A stretch of DNA of 54,268 nt, taken from NCBI RefSeq assembly GCF_000787815.1, contig NZ_BBPO01000038.1, forward strand, positions 23,261-77,528. The letters are read 5' to 3'. This DNA comes from Streptacidiphilus neutrinimicus. GTDB lineage: Bacteria > Actinomycetota > Actinomycetes > Streptomycetales > Streptomycetaceae. The notes under the pieces were generated by a model. It did not search any database and was not told the DNA's origin. It was given only the letters and a program-made list of their open reading frames with translations. Below, piece after piece: positions 33,754 to 42,948 of this stretch. A program made the translations under genes and the position numbers. Position 1 is the stretch's first letter; each line of letters opens with the position of its first letter.

Positions 33754-34542
33754 CTACTTCTTGACCTCGGCGGCATGCCGGAAGGCCAGCGTCATCGCGG
33801 CCGTGCCGCTCAGGTCCGAGGAGCCCGCGCGGGAGTAGTCCATGACCGAGCCGAAGCCGCTGTTGTCGGCCCAGACGCAGACGGGCAGGCTCTTGCCGAG
33901 CGACGCCAGGTGGACCTGGGCGCACTGCATGCTGCCGCCCTGGGAGCCGGCCGCCTCGTCCGTCTGGTCGCTGACCGAGACGCCCTGGTCGCCGCTCATG
34001 CCCTTCCAGAAGTCGCCGATCCCGAACTGGGCGCCGAGCGTGCTGCCGTAGCCGCCCATGAAGAGGAAGGAGGGGCTGGTGCTGGTGGCGGAGCTGCCGT
34101 AGATCGCGACCGTGGGCGTCAGGTGCGCCGTGGTGGCCAGGGTCTGCGCGCTGCTCTGCACGGCGGCGAGGTTGGGGTTGGCGTCCTGGCGCGCGTAGCT
34201 CTGGAACGAGACCGGCGGGACCAGCTTGTTCGCCCCGACCGTCTTGGCCACGTTCATGCCCAGGTAGGCGACCACGCCGCCGCCGACCAGCACCACGGCG
34301 GTGAGGATCAGCAGCACGTTGCGGAGCGTGTGCGACTGCTTGGGCGGCACGGGGGCGTAGCCCCAGGCCGCGGCGCCCTGGTCGTAGCCCGGCTGCTGGT
34401 ACCCGGGCTGCTCGTAGCCCGGCTGTTGGTAACCCGGCTGCTGGTAGGGGGACTGCTGGTACGGCGGCGGGGAGCCGGGCGCCGCGTAGCCCTGCGGGTA
34501 CTCGGGCTGGGGATAGCCACCCGGAGGCGGATTGGTCGACAT
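33754..34542 (-). CDS. Single-pass membrane protein with GYxQP repeats
   Basis: A 262-residue protein of unknown function. Residues 1-60 are Pro/Gln/Tyr/Gly-rich with near-exact repeats of [10 protein letters not shown] and QQPGYDQ. A transmembrane helix lies at about 74-96 ([21 protein letters not shown]). The outside domain of about 165 residues has two Cys (MQCAQ and LPVCVWAD) and ends AAEVKK. The same plan, disordered Gln/Pro/Tyr tail inside, one helix and an outside domain, is seen in the propeller protein at 14350. The start has GATAAT (34548-34553) five bases upstream and no ribosome site, so it may be leaderless. It is divergent from valS. Confidence 0.82.
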   Translation of the reverse strand: MSTNPPPGGYPQPEYPQGYAAPGSPPPYQQSPYQQPGYQQPGYEQPGYQQPGYDQGAAAWGYAPVPPKQSHTLRNVLLILTAVVLVGGGVVAYLGMNVAKTVGANKLVPPVSFQSYARQDANPNLAAVQSSAQTLATTAHLTPTVAIYGSSATSTSPSFLFMGGYGSTLGAQFGIGDFWKGMSGDQGVSVSDQTDEAAGSQGGSMQCAQVHLASLGKSLPVCVWADNSGFGSVMDYSRAGSSDLSGTAAMTLAFRHAAEVKK

Positions 34543-34610
34543 GGTCGATTATCAGACCAGCGTGGCCGGTCCCTGTCCATCGCGTTACCGCACCAAGCCG
34601 CGCTGAGCCC

Positions 34611-34625
34611 TCGTTCGCGGAACGA
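34611..34625. promoter_or_regulatory. Inverted repeat upstream of valS
   Basis: TCGTT-CGCGG-AACGA is a perfect 5-bp inverted repeat just upstream of the valS -35 region, and another CGTTCG follows at 34629. It could bind a regulator; the function is unknown. Confidence 0.3.
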
Positions 34626-34633
34626 AAGCGTTC

Positions 34634-34661
34634 GTGACCATGGACACCCGCCCTCTAAACT
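34634..34661 (+). promoter_or_regulatory. valS promoter; leaderless transcript likely
   Basis: GTGACC (34634-34639) and TAAACT (34656-34661) are spaced 16 bases, and the hexamer ends seven bases before GTG 34669. No Shine-Dalgarno exists, and no T-box is visible. Confidence 0.55.
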
Positions 34662-34668
34662 TGCCGTC

Positions 34669-37305
34669 GTGACCGAAATGAACCAGCACCCCGCCGACGC
34701 CGGGGTCGACAGCGCCCTCGAGACATTGCCGACGCAGTACACGCCGGCGGACGTAGAGGGGCCGCTGTACGAGCGCTGGGTAGAGCGCGGTTACTTCGCG
34801 GCGGACGACAAGAGCGAGAAGCCGCCGTACACCATCGTCATCCCGCCGCCGAACGTCACCGGCTCGCTGCACCTGGGCCACGCCTTCGAGCACACCATCA
34901 TCGACTCGCTGACGCGCCGCAAGCGCATGCAGGGCTACGAGGTCCTGTGGCAGCCCGGCATGGACCACGCCGGCATCGCGACGCAGAACGTCGTCGAGCG
35001 GGAGCTCGCCAAGGAGGGCAAGTCCCGTCACGACCTGGGCCGCGAGGCCTTCGTCGAGCGCGTCTGGCAGTGGAAGGCCGAGTCCGGCGGCCAGATCAGC
35101 GGTCAGATGCGCCGTCTCGGCGACGGCGTGGACTGGTCGCGTGAGCGCTTCACCATGGACGAGGGCCTGTCCCAGGCCGTCCAGACCATCTTCAAGCGCC
35201 TCTACGACGACGGGCTGATCTACCGCGCCGAGCGCATCATCAACTGGTGCCCGCGCTGCCTCACCGCCATCTCCGACATCGAGGTGGAGTACCAGGACGA
35301 CGAGGGCGAGCTCGTCTCGATCCGCTACGGCGAGGGCGACAACGCCATCGTCGTCGCGACCACGCGTGCCGAGACGATGCTCGGTGACACCGCCGTCGCC
35401 GTCCACCCGGACGACGAGCGCTACAAGCACATGGTCGGCACCGAGATCGAGCTGCCGCTGACGGGCCGTCGGATCCCGATCGTCGCCGACGCGCACGTCG
35501 ACCCGGAGTTCGGCACCGGCGCCGTCAAGGTGACGCCCGCCCATGACCCGAACGACTTCGAGATCGGCCAGCGGCACGACCTGCCGGCCATCACCGTCCT
35601 GGACGAGCACGGCGTCATCACCGCGCACGGCCCGTTCCTCGGCCTGGACCGCTTCGAGGCCCGCTCGGCCATCGTCGGCGCGCTGCGCGCCGAGGGCCGG
35701 ATCGTCGCCGAGAAGCGCCCGTACGTCCACAGCGTCGGCCACTGCTCGCGCTGCAAGACGACCATCGAGCCGCGGCTGTCCATGCAGTGGTGGGTCAAGG
35801 TCGCCCCGCTGGCCAAGGCGGCCGGTGACGCGGTGCGTGACGGCAGCGTCAAGATCCACCCCGAGGAGATGGAACCCCGCTACTTCGCGTGGGTCGACAA
35901 CCTGCGCGACTGGTGCATCTCGCGCCAGCTGTGGTGGGGCCACCGGATCCCGGTCTGGTACGGCCCGAACGGCGAGATCGTCTGCGTCGGCCCCGACGAG
36001 GAGCCGCCCACGGGTGAGGGCTGGCACCAGGACACCGACGTCCTCGACACCTGGTTCTCCTCCGGTCTGTGGCCGTTCTCGACGCTGGGCTGGCCCGGGC
36101 AGACGCCGTCGCTGGAGAAGTTCTTCCCAACGTCCGTGCTGGTCACCGGCTACGACATCCTCTTCTTCTGGGTCGCCCGGATGATGATGTTCGGCCTGTA
36201 CGCGATGGACGGCACCCCGCCGTTCCACACCATCGCCCTGCACGGCATGGTCCGCGACCAGTTCGGCAAGAAGATGTCGAAGTCCTTCGGCAACGCGGTC
36301 AACCCGCTGGACTGGATGGACGCCTACGGCGCGGACGCGCTCCGCTTCACGCTCGCCCGCGGCGCGAACCCCGGCACGGACGTGCCGATCGGCGAGGACT
36401 GGGTCCAGGGCTCGCGCAACTTCTGCAACAAGGTCTGGAACGCCACCCGCTTCGCGCTGATGAACGGCGCGACGGTGGAGGGCCCGCTTCCCGCCGCCGA
36501 GCAGCTGAGCGCGGCGGACCGCTGGATCCTGTCCCGCCTGAACAGCACCGTCGCGGAGGTGGACGCCCTCTACGACGACTACCAGTTCGCCAAGCTGACG
36601 GACGCGCTGTTCCACTTCGCCTGGGACGAGGTCTTCGACTGGTACGTCGAGCTGACCAAGTCCACGCTGGCCGAGGGCGGCCCGGCGGCGGACGTCACCC
36701 GGCGGGTCCTCGGCGAGGTCCTCGACGTGACACTGCGTCTGCTGCACCCGATCACGCCGTTCGTGACGGAGACCCTGTGGACCGCGCTGACGGGCGGCGA
36801 GTCGGTCGTCATCGCCGAGTGGCCGGCCGACAGCGGCTTCCGTGACGCGGTGGCCGAGCGGGAGATCGAGCTGCTGCAGCAGGTCATCACGGAGGTCCGC
36901 CGCTTCCGCAGCGACCAGGGCCTCAAGCCCGGCCAGAAGGTTGCCGCCCGGCTGACGCTGGAGGGCACCTCGCTGGTCGCCCACGAGGGCGCGCTGCGTT
37001 CCCTCGCCCGCCTCACCCCGGCGGAGGAGGGCTTCCACGCGACGGCCACCCTCCCGATCGCGGGCGCGACGGTCGCCCTGGACCTCTCCGGCGCGATCGA
37101 CGTCGAGGCGGAGCGCAAGCGCCTGAGCAAGGACCTCGCGGCAGCGGAGAAGGAGCTGGCGCAGGCCGAAGCCAAGCTCGGCAACGAGGCATTCGTGGCC
37201 AAGGCCGCCCCGGCCGCGGTCGACAAGATCCGCGGCCGCCTCGCCAAGGCCACGGAGGACATCGAGCGCCTCACCGCCCAGCTCGAGGCTCTCCCGAAGG
37301 CATAG
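34669..37305 (+). CDS. valS: Valyl-tRNA synthetase
   Basis: ValRS charges tRNA-Val in the cytoplasm. The 878-residue class I enzyme has the HIGH-type motif [15 protein letters not shown] near residues 58-72, an editing domain with the [17 protein letters not shown] signature, WWVKV and [10 protein letters not shown], the KMSKS loop near 535, and an anticodon-binding helical domain. The C-terminal arm is a coiled coil ([20 protein letters not shown]) as expected. The GTG at 34669 is supported by a promoter placed for leaderless transcription; the frame is open back to 33370, but that part is antisense to other genes. folC follows after a repeat. Confidence 0.97.
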   Translation: MTEMNQHPADAGVDSALETLPTQYTPADVEGPLYERWVERGYFAADDKSEKPPYTIVIPPPNVTGSLHLGHAFEHTIIDSLTRRKRMQGYEVLWQPGMDHAGIATQNVVERELAKEGKSRHDLGREAFVERVWQWKAESGGQISGQMRRLGDGVDWSRERFTMDEGLSQAVQTIFKRLYDDGLIYRAERIINWCPRCLTAISDIEVEYQDDEGELVSIRYGEGDNAIVVATTRAETMLGDTAVAVHPDDERYKHMVGTEIELPLTGRRIPIVADAHVDPEFGTGAVKVTPAHDPNDFEIGQRHDLPAITVLDEHGVITAHGPFLGLDRFEARSAIVGALRAEGRIVAEKRPYVHSVGHCSRCKTTIEPRLSMQWWVKVAPLAKAAGDAVRDGSVKIHPEEMEPRYFAWVDNLRDWCISRQLWWGHRIPVWYGPNGEIVCVGPDEEPPTGEGWHQDTDVLDTWFSSGLWPFSTLGWPGQTPSLEKFFPTSVLVTGYDILFFWVARMMMFGLYAMDGTPPFHTIALHGMVRDQFGKKMSKSFGNAVNPLDWMDAYGADALRFTLARGANPGTDVPIGEDWVQGSRNFCNKVWNATRFALMNGATVEGPLPAAEQLSAADRWILSRLNSTVAEVDALYDDYQFAKLTDALFHFAWDEVFDWYVELTKSTLAEGGPAADVTRRVLGEVLDVTLRLLHPITPFVTETLWTALTGGESVVIAEWPADSGFRDAVAEREIELLQQVITEVRRFRSDQGLKPGQKVAARLTLEGTSLVAHEGALRSLARLTPAEEGFHATATLPIAGATVALDLSGAIDVEAERKRLSKDLAAAEKELAQAEAKLGNEAFVAKAAPAAVDKIRGRLAKATEDIERLTAQLEALPKA

Positions 37306-37309
37306 CCAT

Positions 37310-37413
37310 CAGGGGCGCGAGGAACTGCGCGAGTAACCACCCCGTCGGGATGGCCCCTGCTCGTCCAGCGACACACCACTTCGGTGGCTCGTCGCGCGGT
37401 TCCTCGCGCCCCC
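37310..37413. repeat. Dispersed palindromic repeat, copy 2
   Basis: The ends, GGGGCGCGAGGAACTGCGCGA and the complement of TCGCGCGGTTCCTCGCGCCCC, form a nearly perfect 21-bp inverted repeat, with an inner hairpin CACCACTTCGGTGG. It resembles the copy at 19988-20166 and may terminate valS. Confidence 0.75.
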
Positions 37414-37459
37414 AGCGTTTGCCCACTTCCGACGGTGCATGAGTGCCGCTCGGCGTCCG

Positions 37460-37465
37460 TACACT
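37460..37465 (+). promoter_or_regulatory. -10 element TACACT for folC; leaderless transcript likely
   Basis: TACACT ends six bases before the GTG at 37472. No ribosome site is present. An ATG at 37439 in the same frame lies upstream of this element. Confidence 0.5.
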
Positions 37466-37471
37466 TGCGCC

Positions 37472-38812
37472 GTGAGCGACACTGAGCTGACCGCGGTAGC
37501 CGCGGAACTGGCCGCCAAGTGGCCGGAGACCAAGATCGATCCCTCTCTGGAGCGGATCCAGGCGTTGATGGACATCCTGGGCCAGCCCCAGCGGTCCTAT
37601 CCGTCCATCCACATCACCGGCACCAACGGCAAGACCAGTACGGCTCGCATGATCGAGCAGCTGCTGCGCACCTTCGAGCTGCGCACCGGCCGCTACACCA
37701 GCCCGCACGTCGAGTCGATCACCGAGCGCATCAGCCTCGACGGGGAGCCGATCAGCCCCGAGCTGTTCGTGCAGACGTACGAGGACATCAAGCCGTACGT
37801 CGCCATCGTCGACGCCCAGCAGCCGGTGCCCATGTCCTTCTTCGAGGTGGTCACCTCGATGGCGTACGCCTGCTTCGCCGACGCGCCGGTCGACGTGGCG
37901 GTCGTGGAGGTCGGGATAGGGGGCACCTGGGACGCGACCAACGTCATCGACGGGGTGGTCTCGGTGATCACGCCGATCTCGCTGGACCACATGGACCGCC
38001 TCGGCGACACGCACGCCGCGATCGCGGGGGAGAAGTCCGGGATCATCAAGAAGGGCGGGCTCGCGGTCGTCTCGCAGCAGCCGCTGGACGCCGCCGAGGT
38101 GATCCTGCGCCGCGCGGTAGAGATCGACGCGACGGTCGCCCGTGAGGGCCTGGAGTTCGGCGTGCTGCGGCGCGACGTCGCCGTCGGCGGCCAGATGATC
38201 ACCCTGCGGGGGATCGGCGGCCACGAGTACGAGGACATCTTCATCCCGCTGCACGGTGCGCACCAGGCGCAGAACGCCGCGGTCGCGCTGGCCGCGGTCG
38301 AGGGCTTCTTCGGCGTGGGGGCCGCGCACCAGCAGCCGCTGGACATCGACAAGGTGCGCGCGGCGTTCGCGGGCGTCAGCTCGCCGGGCCGCCTCGAGGT
38401 GGTCCGCCGCAGCCCGACCATCGTTCTGGACGCCGCGCACAACCCGGGCGGCGCACAGGTGACGGCGGAGGCGATCGGCGAGTCCTTCGGCTTCACCCGC
38501 CTCGTCGGGGTCTTCTCGCCGAGCGGCGACAAGGACGTCCTGGGCGTCCTGGAGGCCCTGGAGCCGGTGCTCGCGGAGATCGTGGTCACGCAGAACAGCA
38601 CGCAGCGCGCGCTGGACGTGGACCGCCTGGCCGAGCTCGCCGTCGAGGTCTTCGGCGCGGACCGCGTCCACGTCGAGCCCCGCCTCGACGACGCGATCGA
38701 GGCCGCGGTCACCCTCGCCGAGGAGGAGGGCGACCTCGGCGGCGCGGGCGTCCTGATCACCGGCTCCATCATCACCATCGGTGAGGCGCGGATCCTGCTG
38801 GGCAAGAAGTAG
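37472..38812 (+). CDS. folC: Folylpolyglutamate synthase / dihydrofolate synthase
   Basis: FolC adds glutamate to folates and usually also makes dihydrofolate from dihydropteroate. The 446-residue Mur-ligase-type enzyme has the P-loop GTNGKTST near residues 50-57, the Mg/ATP block VEVGIGGTWDATNVID, SLDHMDRLGDTHAAIAGEKSGI, and the C-terminal ATP-binding LDAAHNPGG. The length is typical of actinobacteria. The next gene, a DUF4233 membrane protein, is its usual neighbour. The stop region is followed by two near-copies of its own last 14 bases. Confidence 0.96.
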   Translation: MSDTELTAVAAELAAKWPETKIDPSLERIQALMDILGQPQRSYPSIHITGTNGKTSTARMIEQLLRTFELRTGRYTSPHVESITERISLDGEPISPELFVQTYEDIKPYVAIVDAQQPVPMSFFEVVTSMAYACFADAPVDVAVVEVGIGGTWDATNVIDGVVSVITPISLDHMDRLGDTHAAIAGEKSGIIKKGGLAVVSQQPLDAAEVILRRAVEIDATVAREGLEFGVLRRDVAVGGQMITLRGIGGHEYEDIFIPLHGAHQAQNAAVALAAVEGFFGVGAAHQQPLDIDKVRAAFAGVSSPGRLEVVRRSPTIVLDAAHNPGGAQVTAEAIGESFGFTRLVGVFSPSGDKDVLGVLEALEPVLAEIVVTQNSTQRALDVDRLAELAVEVFGADRVHVEPRLDDAIEAAVTLAEEEGDLGGAGVLITGSIITIGEARILLGKK

Positions 38813-38841
38813 TGGACAAGAAGTAGCTGGACAGGAAGTAG
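38799..38841 (+). repeat. Tandem triplication of the folC stop region
   Basis: Three successive units end in AAGAAGTAG, AAGAAGTAG and AGGAAGTAG, preceded by CTGGGC, TGGAC and CTGGAC. Each unit contains a TAG; spacings of 14 and 15 bases place the extra stops in a second frame. Confidence 0.8.
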
Positions 38842-38853
38842 TCGCACCACCCG

Positions 38854-38886
38854 GGGGCGCGGAGCCGCACAGCGGCTCCGCGCCCC
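38854..38886 (+). terminator. Hairpin after folC
   Basis: GGGGCGCGGAGCCG and its exact complement, with a CACAG loop, form a 14-base stem before the DUF4233 promoter. Confidence 0.78.
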
Positions 38887-38914
38887 TGGGGCCGGGCCCT
38901 CGGATCGGGGCGCG

Positions 38915-38920
38915 TAAGCT
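38915..38920 (+). promoter_or_regulatory. -10 element TAAGCT for the DUF4233 gene; leaderless transcript likely
   Basis: TAAGCT ends seven bases before GTG 38928, with TTGCGTC between, nearly the same layout as at valS and folC. Confidence 0.5.
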
Positions 38921-38927
38921 TTGCGTC

Positions 38928-39278
38928 GTGCGTACCCTCTGCTCCTCCACGCTGATCAGCGAAGCGATGGTCATCGGCTTCGCCGCGCTTGTCGCGATGC
39001 GGCTCTCGCATGTCTCCGCGGCGACGCTCTGGTCGGTCTCCGGAGCGGCCATGCTGCTGTGCGTGCTGCTCTGCGGCGTGCTCAGCCGCCGCGGTGCGGT
39101 GACGATCGGGTGGGCGCTGCAGATCGCGCTGATCGCCAGCGGCGCGATCGTCGGCATGATGTACGGCCTCGGTGTGATCTTCGCCGGGCTGTGGTGGGCG
39201 TCCGTCCACTACGGGCGGAAGATCGACACCATCAAGGCGGCCCGCGCGGCGGAACCCGCCGCGGCCGCACAGGCGTAG
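38928..39278 (+). CDS. DUF4233 membrane protein
   Basis: A 116-residue protein with four hydrophobic stretches: [20 protein letters not shown], then [38 protein letters not shown] and [16 protein letters not shown] basic, Ala-rich tail ends it. This pattern and its place right after folC match the DUF4233 family, of unknown function, conserved in Streptomyces and mycobacteria. Starting at GTG 38928 gives MRTLCSSTL, the family N-terminus; the frame opens earlier, but that segment overlaps the folC terminator. Confidence 0.88.
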   Translation: MRTLCSSTLISEAMVIGFAALVAMRLSHVSAATLWSVSGAAMLLCVLLCGVLSRRGAVTIGWALQIALIASGAIVGMMYGLGVIFAGLWWASVHYGRKIDTIKAARAAEPAAAAQA

Positions 39279-39387
39279 CACAGCCCCCGGGCGGGTGAAT
39301 CCAACCGGGCTCCCGCTGCAAAAGATGGGACAGCACTCCGGTAGTCTCGTGTCGATCATCACATCACGAAACTCCGGGAGCCGTCCC

Positions 39388-39810
39388 ATGTCCTCGACGT
39401 CCCAGCGCACGCTGATCCTGCTCAAGCCCGACGCCGTGGCCCGTGGCCTGATCGGTGAGATCGTCTCCCGCATCGAACGCAAGGCGAACTGGCGTATCGC
39501 GGCCATGGAGCTGCGCACCCTGGACAGCGCGACGCTGGAGCAGCACTACGCCGAGCACGTGGGCAAGCCGTTCTATGAGCCGCTGATGGGCTTCATGTCG
39601 TCCGGCCCCTCCGTTGCCATGATCGTCGAGGGTGAGAGCGTCATCGAGGGCATTCGAGCCCTCGCCGGCAAGACCAACCCGCTCGAGGCCGGTCCCGGCA
39701 CCATTCGCGGGGATTTCGCCACGATCACCCGGGAGAACCTGATCCACGCCTCCGACTCCGAGGAGTCCGCCGCGCGCGAGATCAAGATTTTCTTCCCCGG
39801 TCACGCCTGA
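39388..39810 (+). CDS. ndk: Nucleoside diphosphate kinase
   Basis: Ndk moves the gamma-phosphate from NTPs to NDPs via a phospho-His. The 140-residue product shows [23 protein letters not shown] at the N-terminus and the active-site region [20 protein letters not shown], where the His (NLIHASDS, residue about 118) is phosphorylated. Length and sequence are normal for the family. The ATG at 39388 has GGGAG seven to eight bases upstream. TAGTCT at about 39342 may be its -10. It sits between DUF4233 and mreB as in other streptomycetes. Confidence 0.97.
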   Translation: MSSTSQRTLILLKPDAVARGLIGEIVSRIERKANWRIAAMELRTLDSATLEQHYAEHVGKPFYEPLMGFMSSGPSVAMIVEGESVIEGIRALAGKTNPLEAGPGTIRGDFATITRENLIHASDSEESAAREIKIFFPGHA

Positions 39811-39978
39811 CCCACCCGGCGCACACCTTTCTCACGGAATTTCCACGGTCCGTACCCGGACCGTGGAGAACCGAACGCCGACACACGGCGTCCCAATGGC
39901 GGGATATCCGATCGTCTGCACGGACAATGGCGATAAAGATCCCGTCGCTACCATGGTGACTGCCTGACGGCAGCTTCA

Positions 39979-39998
39979 TTCATGGTCGTTCATGGTCA
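39979..39998 (+). promoter_or_regulatory. Tandem TTCATGGTC repeat upstream of mreB
   Basis: TTCATGGTCG and TTCATGGTCA occur head to tail with a 10-base period, 86 bases before mreB, following a possible -10 (TACCAT, about 39950). It could be a regulator site; the rest of the 39811-40083 gap shows nothing definite. Confidence 0.35.
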
Positions 39999-40083
39999 GC
40001 AACTGACGGCCAGTGAGCCGGCGTCCCGCCCGCAATCCGCTGCCGTCGCCCCCAAACCGCGAGCCCGGGAAGGCCCCCACCCC

Positions 40084-41121
40084 ATGGCGAACAACATGTC
40101 GTTCATCGGCCGTGACATGGCTGTGGACCTCGGTACGGCCAACACGCTGGTGTACGTCAGGGGCCGAGGGATCGTCCTCAACGAACCGTCAGTGGTGGCC
40201 GTCAACACCAACACCGGCGGAATCCTCGCGGTGGGTGCGGAGGCCAAGAAGATGATCGGGCGCACGCCCGGCAACATCGTGGCCATCCGCCCGCTCAAGG
40301 ACGGCGTCATCGCCGACTTCGAGATCACCGAGCGGATGCTCCGCTACTTCATCCTGAAGATCCACCGCCGCCGCTACCTGGCCCGGCCGCGCGTCGTGGT
40401 CTGCGTGCCCAGCGGCATCACCGGCGTCGAGCGCCGTGCCGTGATCGAGGCGTCGGCGCAGGCCGGCGCGCGCCAGGTGCACATCATCGAGGAGCCGATG
40501 GCGGCGGCGATCGGCGCGGGCCTGCCGGTCCACGAGGCCACCGGCAACATGGTGGTCGACATCGGCGGCGGTACCACCGAGGTGGCCGTCATCTCCCTCG
40601 GCGGCATCGTCACCGCGCAGTCCATCCGGGTGGCCGGCGACGAGCTCGACAACGCGATCATCCAGCACATCAAGAAGGAGTACTCGCTCCTCCTCGGTGA
40701 GCGCAGCGCCGAGCAGATCAAGATGACCATCGGCTCCGCCTACCCCGTCGAGGGGGACAACGAGGAGCACAGCGAGATCCGCGGCCGCGACCTGGTCAGC
40801 GGGCTCCCCAAGACGGTCGTCATCTCCGCCGCCGAGGTGCGCGAGGCGATCGAGGAGCCGGTCAACACCATCATCGACGCCGTCAAGACCACGCTGGACC
40901 AGTGCCCGCCGGAGCTCGCCGGTGACATCATGGACCGCGGCATCGTTCTCACGGGTGGCGGCGCGCTGCTGCGCAGCCTGGACGAGCGGCTGCGCCGCGA
41001 GACGGGCATGCCGGTGCACATCGCCGAGAACCCGCTGGACTCCGTCGCGCTCGGCTCCGGCAAGTGCGTCGAGGAGTTCGAGGCGCTCCAGCAGGTCCTC
41101 GACGCCCAGCCGCGCCGCTGA
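40084..41121 (+). CDS. mreB: Actin-like cell shape protein MreB
   Basis: MreB polymerises on the membrane and guides wall synthesis; in Streptomyces it acts mainly in spore wall assembly. The 345-residue product has the actin-fold phosphate loops [11 protein letters not shown] (near residue 13) and [16 protein letters not shown] (about 159-174), the adenosine motif LTGGGALLR, and [16 protein letters not shown]-like segments. The ATG at 40084 has GGAAGG ten bases upstream; a second ATG at 40096 (MSFIGRD) is also possible. The gene starts the mreBCD-mrdA-rodA run. Confidence 0.97.
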   Translation: MANNMSFIGRDMAVDLGTANTLVYVRGRGIVLNEPSVVAVNTNTGGILAVGAEAKKMIGRTPGNIVAIRPLKDGVIADFEITERMLRYFILKIHRRRYLARPRVVVCVPSGITGVERRAVIEASAQAGARQVHIIEEPMAAAIGAGLPVHEATGNMVVDIGGGTTEVAVISLGGIVTAQSIRVAGDELDNAIIQHIKKEYSLLLGERSAEQIKMTIGSAYPVEGDNEEHSEIRGRDLVSGLPKTVVISAAEVREAIEEPVNTIIDAVKTTLDQCPPELAGDIMDRGIVLTGGGALLRSLDERLRRETGMPVHIAENPLDSVALGSGKCVEEFEALQQVLDAQPRR

Positions 41122-41220
41122 CCCCCGAGTCGGCCCAGCTCCACCCGCAGCCCAGCTCCACCCCTAGCAAGGCCCACCCGCTCACGTTGCGTCACGAATT
41201 GAAGGGCTCCGCCGAGAATC

Positions 41221-42165
41221 GTGAGGGACACACGAGAGAGCCGACTCCTGCTGATCCTGCTGGTGGCGGTCGCGTTCGCGTTGATCACCGTGGACATCCA
41301 CGGCGGTGACGACTCGCCGCTGAACGGCCCGCGCTCCGCCGCCGCCTCGCTCTTCGGGCCGGTGGAGAGCGGGGTCTCGCGGGTGGTCAGCCCGGTCGCG
41401 GACGGTCTGCACGCGCTGCGGAACTCCGGCAGTCAGGCCGACCGGATCCGCCAGCTCGAGCAGCAGAACGAGTTGCTGCGTCAGCAGCTGTCCTCCAACG
41501 ACCTGGTGAAGTCCCGCGACGGCCAGCTGAGCAAACTGCTCGGGCTCGCGGGGGCCGGCCAGTACACCATCAAGGTGGCGCAGGTCGTGGCCATAGGGTC
41601 CAGCCAGAACTTCTCCTGGACCGTCACCATCGACATCGGCAGCAACGACGGCATCCTGCGCGACATGACCGTCATCAACGGTGACGGTCTGGTCGGGCGG
41701 GTCACCACCGTCGCGCCGACCACCTCCACCGTGCTGCTCGCGGTCGACCCGCGGTTCACCGTCGGCGCGCGGCTGGAGAGCAGCGGCGAGGTCGGCTTCG
41801 GCACCGGCGAGGGCGACGCCCCGATGCGGGTGGAACTGCTCAACGGCCACGCGAACGCGAAGGTCGGGGGCCGGCTGGTCACCTTCGGTTCCGAGAAGGA
41901 CAAGCCGTTCGTGCCGGGCGTCCCGTTCGGCACGATCACCCAGATCGTCAACACCCCCGGCGAGCTGACCAAGACGGTGCTGGTCCAGCCGTTCGTCAGC
42001 TTCACCAAGCTGGACCTGGTCGGCGTCGTGGTGCAGCCCCCGCCGACGGACCCGCGTTTCGCGGTGCTGCCGCCCAAGCCCGCACCGCCCGCGCCGTCGA
42101 GCACGCCCAGCCCCTCGACCCCGGCCTCCGCCACGCCGTCCGGCGCCGCGACGAAGAAGAGGTGA
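41221..42165 (+). CDS. mreC: Rod shape-determining protein MreC
   Basis: MreC is a single-pass membrane protein linking MreB to penicillin-binding proteins. The 314-residue product starts with a charged RDTRESR, a transmembrane helix (LLLILLVAVAFALITVDI), a coiled coil at about 77-105 (IRQLEQQNELLRQQLSSNDL), then the beta-rich domain with GLVGRVTTVAPTTSTVLLAVDP and GEVGFGTGEGDAPMRVELL. The last 30 residues are Pro/Ser/Ala-rich. The GTG at 41221 lacks a strong ribosome site. mreD begins four bases after the stop. Confidence 0.95.
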   Translation: MRDTRESRLLLILLVAVAFALITVDIHGGDDSPLNGPRSAAASLFGPVESGVSRVVSPVADGLHALRNSGSQADRIRQLEQQNELLRQQLSSNDLVKSRDGQLSKLLGLAGAGQYTIKVAQVVAIGSSQNFSWTVTIDIGSNDGILRDMTVINGDGLVGRVTTVAPTTSTVLLAVDPRFTVGARLESSGEVGFGTGEGDAPMRVELLNGHANAKVGGRLVTFGSEKDKPFVPGVPFGTITQIVNTPGELTKTVLVQPFVSFTKLDLVGVVVQPPPTDPRFAVLPPKPAPPAPSSTPSPSTPASATPSGAATKKR

Positions 42166-42169
42166 CGCC

Positions 42170-42880
42170 ATGATCCAGCGCTTCCTGCTCTCCGCGGCCC
42201 TCATCGTGGGCGCGATGGTGGTCCAGGTCAGCATCCTGGCCCGGCTGGGCCTGCCCGGCGCGGTGCCGGACCTGCTGCTGCTCGTGGTGATCGGCCTCGC
42301 GCTGGTCTACGGGCACGTCACCGGATGCCTGATCGGCTTCTTCGGCGGCCTCTTCATCGACCTCGCGCCGCCGTCCGACCACGCGGTCGGCCGGTACGCG
42401 CTGGTGCTGTGCGTCGTCGGCTACGCGGCGGGCCTGCTCAAGCCGGAGACGGGTCAGCTGCGGTCGGTGATGACGCCGTTGATGGTGGTCGCCGCCGCGG
42501 CCGTCGGCTCCACGCTGCTCTACGCCGGCGTCGGCGCCCTGGTCGGCGACACCGCCGCCCGGCACGTCGGCCTGACCGGCCTGCTGATCTCGTCGGTCAT
42601 CTACGACGTGCTGCTCGCGCCGTTCGTCGTCCCCGGCGTCATGGCGCTCGCCCGACGCACCGTCACCGACCCCGCCGCGGGCGCAGGCCAGGGGCCCGCG
42701 CCGAAGCCGCGCCGGATCGGCCTGAACCGCCGTGGCACCTTCTTCGCCGACCGCGGCACACGCACCGGCGGCACGGCCGGACTCGGCACCGTACCCGGTT
42801 TCGGCCAGGGGTCCGGCGCCTCCGGCAAGCCGAGCCGGAGCGGCAGGCTCAGCCGCCTCGCCGGCAAGTCCGTCAAATAG
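42170..42880 (+). CDS. mreD: Rod shape-determining protein MreD
   Basis: A 236-residue inner-membrane protein with about five helices in the first 165 residues; RLGLPGAVPDLLLLVVIGLALVYG and GCLIGFFGGLFIDLAPPSDHAVGRYAL are typical MreD blocks. The tail of about 70 residues is basic and Gly/Ser/Arg-rich, longer than in many MreD proteins. GAGGTGA lies six bases before the ATG. It is translated together with mreC and completes the MreBCD complex. Confidence 0.93.
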   Translation: MIQRFLLSAALIVGAMVVQVSILARLGLPGAVPDLLLLVVIGLALVYGHVTGCLIGFFGGLFIDLAPPSDHAVGRYALVLCVVGYAAGLLKPETGQLRSVMTPLMVVAAAAVGSTLLYAGVGALVGDTAARHVGLTGLLISSVIYDVLLAPFVVPGVMALARRTVTDPAAGAGQGPAPKPRRIGLNRRGTFFADRGTRTGGTAGLGTVPGFGQGSGASGKPSRSGRLSRLAGKSVK

Positions 42881-42948
42881 CCGACGCCGTACGCGGCGCC
42901 GCACCATCGACCACCTGAAGAACCAGCGGAAGCCAGGAGGGGAACCCC

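Noticed and set aside
33370-34668. 433-codon extension of valS
   Set aside because: It is antisense to the cyclophilin and repeat-tail protein genes, and ValRS does not have such an extension.
34543-34668. T-box leader before valS
   Set aside because: Promoter position suggests a leaderless transcript, and there is no specifier stem or T-box sequence.
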